This document shows positions 60,714 through 64,000 of a stretch of DNA of 64,000 bases, in pieces. Below the pieces are notes generated by a model. That model had not been told where the DNA came from. It ran no database searches and saw only the letters and a program-made list of their open reading frames with translations. The position numbers were made by a program, and so were the translations under genes. Origin of the DNA: Roseovarius aestuariivivens (lineage in GTDB: Bacteria > Pseudomonadota > Alphaproteobacteria > Rhodobacterales > Rhodobacteraceae); contig NZ_SJEY01000010.1 in the NCBI RefSeq assembly GCF_004761875.1, positions 1 through 64,000 on the forward strand, given 5' to 3'. Each line of letters starts with the position of its first letter. The first letter of the stretch is position 1.

Positions 60714-61856
60714 TCAGCCGAGGTGATCGACCACCTGCAGATGCTGGGCGAGATCGCCCACCTTGTCGAGAAAGCGTTCGACAAGGGCGGGATCGCTTGG
60801 GGCGGGGCTGACGCCGGGGGGGATTTCCCCCGCCAGAACGGCCTCGACCGCCATGGAGACGGGAATCGACACGAGGCGCGCCATCGCGGTGCCGTGCTCG
60901 TCGCCCCAGGCGTCCATCACGAAGGTCTTGTGCCAGACCACGTCCTCGCCCCGCTCGGCCTTGAGCGAGACGCACAGAACGACGCGGTCGGGCTCGCCCT
61001 TGTCATAGGCGTTCTGGCGCCAGAACGCGTCGGACATCTCGCGCATCCGGGCCTCGCCGGCGTCGCCTTCCAGAGTTTCAATCTCGGCGAAGACATCCGA
61101 CCAGGCCCTTGACCAGCCGTCGAGCCGCAGCGTGCCGCGCACGAATTCCTTCACGCGCCAGCTCGGCTCGAACCCGTAATCGTCGAGGAAGGGCACGGAA
61201 TCGCGGTTGGGGTAGACCTCGAAGGTTTCCGGGTCCGGCAGGGGGGCGGTGTAGGATGAGAGCGCATCCCAGGGCCGCGCGACGTTGAGTTCCTTGAAGT
61301 CGCGGATCGAGCGGGAGGGCGAGCGGAGCGCTTTGAGCACGCCAAGCGGCGACCAGCTGAATTTATAGCGGAAGGGGTTGGGGTGCTTGGGGATGCCGCC
61401 GCAATAGCTGAGGAAACTGAGGTCGTTTTCCGGGTTGAAAGCGTCCGAGGCGCGGTATTCGGCCACGAGATGGTGGGCCATCAGGTGGTCTATGCCCGGA
61501 TCGAGACCGATCTCGTTGACGCAGGACACCCCGCGCAGGAGCGCCTTGGCGTGCAGGTCGCGCATCTCGGGCGAGATGTAGGAGGACGACACGAAATGCG
61601 CGCCCTTGTTGATGCACATCTCGGCCAGCGGCACGTGCCAGTCGCCGGGCAGCATGGACACGACCACGTCGCCTTCGGTCACCTCGGCGCTGAGCGTGTC
61701 GAAATCGAAGGCGCGCACGCGGTTGGTCAGATCGCCCACCGCCTTTTGCGCGGTTTCCAGCGTGCGGTTCCAGACGGTGACGTCCTGCCCCGCCGAGATC
61801 AGGCGGCGCAGGCCCGGCAGCGCCGACAGCCCCGTGCCGCACCAATGGATCGTCAT
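60714..61856 (-). CDS. Saccharopine dehydrogenase-like protein (glutamate-forming type)
   Basis: 380 residues from ATG 61856. N-terminal nucleotide-binding start MTIHWCGTGLSALPGLRRLISAG is the Sdh-type Rossmann variant; GDVVVSMLPGDWHVPLAEMC and CVNEIGLDPGIDHLMAHH are Lys9/saccharopine dehydrogenase hallmarks. Together with the overlapping upstream gene it forms a split lysine-ketoglutarate reductase/saccharopine dehydrogenase, the route that degrades lysine to aminoadipate semialdehyde. Confidence 0.88.
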   Translation of the reverse strand: MTIHWCGTGLSALPGLRRLISAGQDVTVWNRTLETAQKAVGDLTNRVRAFDFDTLSAEVTEGDVVVSMLPGDWHVPLAEMCINKGAHFVSSSYISPEMRDLHAKALLRGVSCVNEIGLDPGIDHLMAHHLVAEYRASDAFNPENDLSFLSYCGGIPKHPNPFRYKFSWSPLGVLKALRSPSRSIRDFKELNVARPWDALSSYTAPLPDPETFEVYPNRDSVPFLDDYGFEPSWRVKEFVRGTLRLDGWSRAWSDVFAEIETLEGDAGEARMREMSDAFWRQNAYDKGEPDRVVLCVSLKAERGEDVVWHKTFVMDAWGDEHGTAMARLVSIPVSMAVEAVLAGEIPPGVSPAPSDPALVERFLDKVGDLAQHLQVVDHLG

Positions 61857-62917
61857 GCCGTGTCCTCCCCCCAAGCATGCGCGCGGAAGATCTCCGCAGC
61901 GCGGGCCCAGACGCCCGCGTCCAGATTGTCCAAGCTTTGCAAAGAGGGCAAGAGTTGGTGTGCATAGTCCTGCGAGGATTCCAGCGGCAGAAGCGAGGGC
62001 AGGTTGTCGATCGCCATCACGTCGAGCGGCGGGGCGTGATGCACGCGGGTGGCGGGCGCGTCCCAGGTGGTGGCGGCGTCGTAGACCGGCACCGGGTTGT
62101 AATCGCTGTCCGGATCGCAGGCGACGTCGCCGATCACGGTCAGGCGGCGCGGCTGCGACAGCGCGGCGCGCGGCACGAAAACCGGCGTGCCGGTGCGCGC
62201 AAAGATGCAGTTGAGAAAAAGATCGTGGTCGAGGATTTCAGGGAAAGGCCCGCCATGGGCGGTCTCCGCGAGATCCCAGCGGGTCGTCGCCACCCCCATC
62301 GCGGTGCAGAGATCGGCCGCGCCCGTGCCGACGCGGCCGAGCGCGCCGATGACGATGGCGGTCGGGCGAGGCGCGCCGGTGGCGTCGAGCGTGGCCGCGA
62401 GATCGGCCAGAAGCGCCTCTTGGTCGGCATAGGCGGAGACCGGCGGGCAGATCCGCCCGCGCTGTTGCGCGGCCCAGGCCAGGAGTGACACCGCCGCGCC
62501 CGCATAGCCCGCCCAGTAGCCGAAGGCGGCCACGCGGCGGCCGGTCTCGTCGGTGAGGTATTCCAGATCGTAGAGCGTGCCGCCCCCGGCGCGGAAGCGC
62601 GCCAGAAGGCGCTGGCCGGCATGCTGACCCTTGAAGGCATGGCCGAACATGATGTGGCGATGCACGAGCGGGGTGCCGTCGTCGGGCAGTTCCTTGAGCC
62701 CGAAGACAAGCGCGTCGCGCGGCGCCGATGGCCAGCTATGCGCCGCGACGATCTCGCAGCCCGCCTCGGCGTAGGCGCGGGTGGGAATCACGCGGTCGCG
62801 GCTGTCCTCGACGCTGACCTTCATGCCTTTGGCCAGAAGCGTGGCCGCCCCGTCCGGCGTGAGGCCGGTGCGGTCTTCGTTGTCGCGCTGTTCGGCGCGC
62901 AGCCAGAGATGGGTCAT
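61853..62917 (-). CDS. Saccharopine dehydrogenase (lysine-forming type)/lysine-ketoglutarate reductase
   Basis: 354 residues. The start resembles alanine dehydrogenase-like N-domains (WLRAEQRDNEDRTGLTPDGAATLLAKGMKV), followed by HIMFGHAFKGQ and the Rossmann segment IVIGALGRVGTGAADLC. Its C-terminus IDNLPSLLPLESSQDYA is family-typical. It links lysine and 2-oxoglutarate to saccharopine. It is coupled (ATGA) to the glutamate-forming partner, an arrangement known in marine Rhodobacterales for lysine catabolism. Confidence 0.9.
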   Translation of the reverse strand: MTHLWLRAEQRDNEDRTGLTPDGAATLLAKGMKVSVEDSRDRVIPTRAYAEAGCEIVAAHSWPSAPRDALVFGLKELPDDGTPLVHRHIMFGHAFKGQHAGQRLLARFRAGGGTLYDLEYLTDETGRRVAAFGYWAGYAGAAVSLLAWAAQQRGRICPPVSAYADQEALLADLAATLDATGAPRPTAIVIGALGRVGTGAADLCTAMGVATTRWDLAETAHGGPFPEILDHDLFLNCIFARTGTPVFVPRAALSQPRRLTVIGDVACDPDSDYNPVPVYDAATTWDAPATRVHHAPPLDVMAIDNLPSLLPLESSQDYAHQLLPSLQSLDNLDAGVWARAAEIFRAHAWGEDTA

Positions 62918-63021
62918 GGACGGTGATCTTCGTGATGCGGAACCTGCGCCATGTGGTAGACCCGCCCGCCGCGCGCTGCAAGCGGCGCGGCGTGCGGAGG
63001 CCGCGCCCCCGGGCCGCCCGG

Positions 63022-63672
63022 TTAGACGAAGGTGCGGGCGTGGGCGCGGTCGGGCGCGTCGAGATGCGGCGTGGCGTTGAACCCGCCCAGCATCAGCGTG
63101 CCGTGCACATGGTGCAGGCGGTGCATCGAGCTGTTGAGGATCTGCAGCATGATCTTGGCCATGTTCGGCTCGTCAAGCCCGAGCGTATGGCGGATGGCCA
63201 TGCCGATGACGCCGCCCGAGGTCACGACAAGGCTGCGCCCCGACAGCGCTGTCAACGCGTCGATCGCCGCCGTCACGCGGGCGGCGAACGCGTCATAGGG
63301 TTCGGGACAGCCCGAAAGGCGGCCCGTGGCCCAATAGGTGATGACCTGCGGCAGGTGCATCGCGAATTCGGTCGCGTCGCGGGGCGCGGGGATGCCGTGC
63401 TCGGTCTGCATCGCGCCGGCGAGGGCGAAATAGCTGAGCTCGTCGAGGCGGGGGTCGATATCGGTGATTTCGAGCCCCATGGCGCGGGCCGTTTCCTGCT
63501 GGCGCGTGAGCGTGCCGGTCACCACCCGGTCGAAGCGGTGGCCCGCGCCGCGCAGATGCGCGCCGAGCCAGCCCGCCTGGACATGGCCGAGTTCCGACAG
63601 GCGGTCATAGCCGGCCTCGTCGGTGGCGTGGCTCATGGCCTGGCCGTGGCGGACGAGAAGAAGGTCGGACAA
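63022..63672 (-). CDS. Histidine phosphatase superfamily protein
   Basis: 216 residues. Catalytic VRHGQ motif at the start (LLLVRHGQAMSH), second histidine in VVTSGGVIGMAIRHTLG, and a GTLTRQQETA segment. Broad phosphatase or phosphoglycerate-mutase-like fold; substrate unknown. Single gene between the saccharopine unit and the right edge. Confidence 0.85.
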   Translation of the reverse strand: MSDLLLVRHGQAMSHATDEAGYDRLSELGHVQAGWLGAHLRGAGHRFDRVVTGTLTRQQETARAMGLEITDIDPRLDELSYFALAGAMQTEHGIPAPRDATEFAMHLPQVITYWATGRLSGCPEPYDAFAARVTAAIDALTALSGRSLVVTSGGVIGMAIRHTLGLDEPNMAKIMLQILNSSMHRLHHVHGTLMLGGFNATPHLDAPDRAHARTFV

Positions 63673-63895
63673 GGGGCGGCTCCGTCGGGTTGGGGCGGGA
63701 TTACGAACGCTTACCTAGCGCCGGTGGGCGGGTGGGGAAAGACCCTTGCGGCAGAGCATTGCCAGGCGGATCGCCCCGGGTTCGCGGCCGCGTTGACGCT
63801 TGTCGAGCAAAATGCCGACGAATCGGATACACTCAGGCCGGGCGTGGCAGCGTGGCCCGATCCGGTCGGGCCCGCAACGCGAGGGAGGCCCCAGC

Positions 63896-64000
63896 ATGTT
63901 CGAAATTCAAGATCCCCCGGAGGAGACGCGTCTGACCGGGCGCGTGGGCGGCTTGCCGCCCGGCGCGACCTATCTGGGCGTGCGCGAAAGTTGCGTGGGC
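63896..64000 (+). CDS. Unidentified protein, 5' end (cut by right window edge)
   Basis: ATG 63896 has GAGGGAGG just upstream. Only 35 residues (MFEIQDPPEETRLTGRVGGL...) are visible and no family can be assigned. Confidence 0.55.
   Translation, partial: MFEIQDPPEETRLTGRVGGLPPGATYLGVRESCVG

Noticed and set aside
1..64000. CRISPR array
   Set aside because: No series of regularly spaced direct repeats of 20 or more bases was noticed; the short phased or repeated elements listed are too small.

Overview
The window looks like a marine alphaproteobacterium of the Rhodobacterales (Roseobacter group) that carries out aerobic anoxygenic photosynthesis. The basis is protein-level recognition: a pucBAC light-harvesting-2 operon, a petABC cytochrome bc1 operon, the ethylmalonyl-CoA pathway genes ccr and ecm, an RpoE-ChrR singlet-oxygen module, a LuxI/LuxR pair, and several short families common in Rhodobacterales (DUF2794, DUF3775, DciA/DUF721). 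Apart from the first ~3.2 kb the DNA is GC-rich and densely coded, with many ATGA or TGATG start/stop overlaps.

Layout. 1-3.2 kb: an AT-richer end of a probable genomic island (3' part of a helicase-like gene, a VPLPA-CTERM surface protein, non-coding DNA) abutting the 3' end of a tRNA-Lys. 3.4-12 kb: dapF-mtaB, a PaiB-like protein, a GST, an outer-membrane barrel, petABC, an MFS transporter. 12-15 kb: puc operon on the minus strand (pucB, pucA, pucC and an unrecognised repeat-bearing gene), headed by two 18-bp TGT-N12-ACA palindromes that fit tandem PpsR/CrtJ sites. 15-22 kb: alkB, mutY, dciA, a DsbA-like protein, a CaiB-type CoA transferase, lpxK and waaA. 22-29 kb: a glutamine amidotransferase, then rpoE-chrR divergent from a five-gene overlapping operon that matches by content the singlet-oxygen/furan-fatty-acid operon RSP_1091-1087 of Rhodobacter sphaeroides. 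29-31 kb: DUF3775, luxI, luxR and a small ORF overlapping luxR. 31-38 kb: ccr, a PlsB-like acyltransferase, ecm, DUF4168, GNAT, deoD. 38-48 kb: a branched-chain-type (Liv) ABC transporter with a small membrane protein, flanked by a PaaK-like ligase, a protein with a tandemly duplicated domain and a long-chain acyl-CoA synthetase. 48-64 kb: DNA repair (Ogt/Ada-like, nth), a PfkB kinase, a sulfotransferase divergent from a GT14-like glycosyltransferase, a HIT protein, a bacterial voltage-gated sodium channel, an ABC ATPase, small conserved proteins, a RecD-like helicase, a second PEP-CTERM-type protein, a split lysine-ketoglutarate reductase/saccharopine dehydrogenase pair, and a histidine phosphatase.

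How it fits together. Light capture (puc), electron transfer (petABC) and the response to the singlet oxygen that bacteriochlorophyll generates (rpoE-chrR plus the ufaD operon) lie within about 20 kb. C2/C3 assimilation (ccr, ecm) and organic-acid uptake and CoA activation (Liv genes plus two ligases) suggest a photoheterotroph using small organic acids. The most original signals are the puc-linked repeat protein with WPMPLL motifs, the long C-terminal extension of PucA, a luxI leader hairpin that overlaps the Shine-Dalgarno sequence, an inverted pair of a 14-bp motif upstream of ecm, and the duplicated-domain protein beside the Liv genes. All family names here come from reading the sequence, without database searches.
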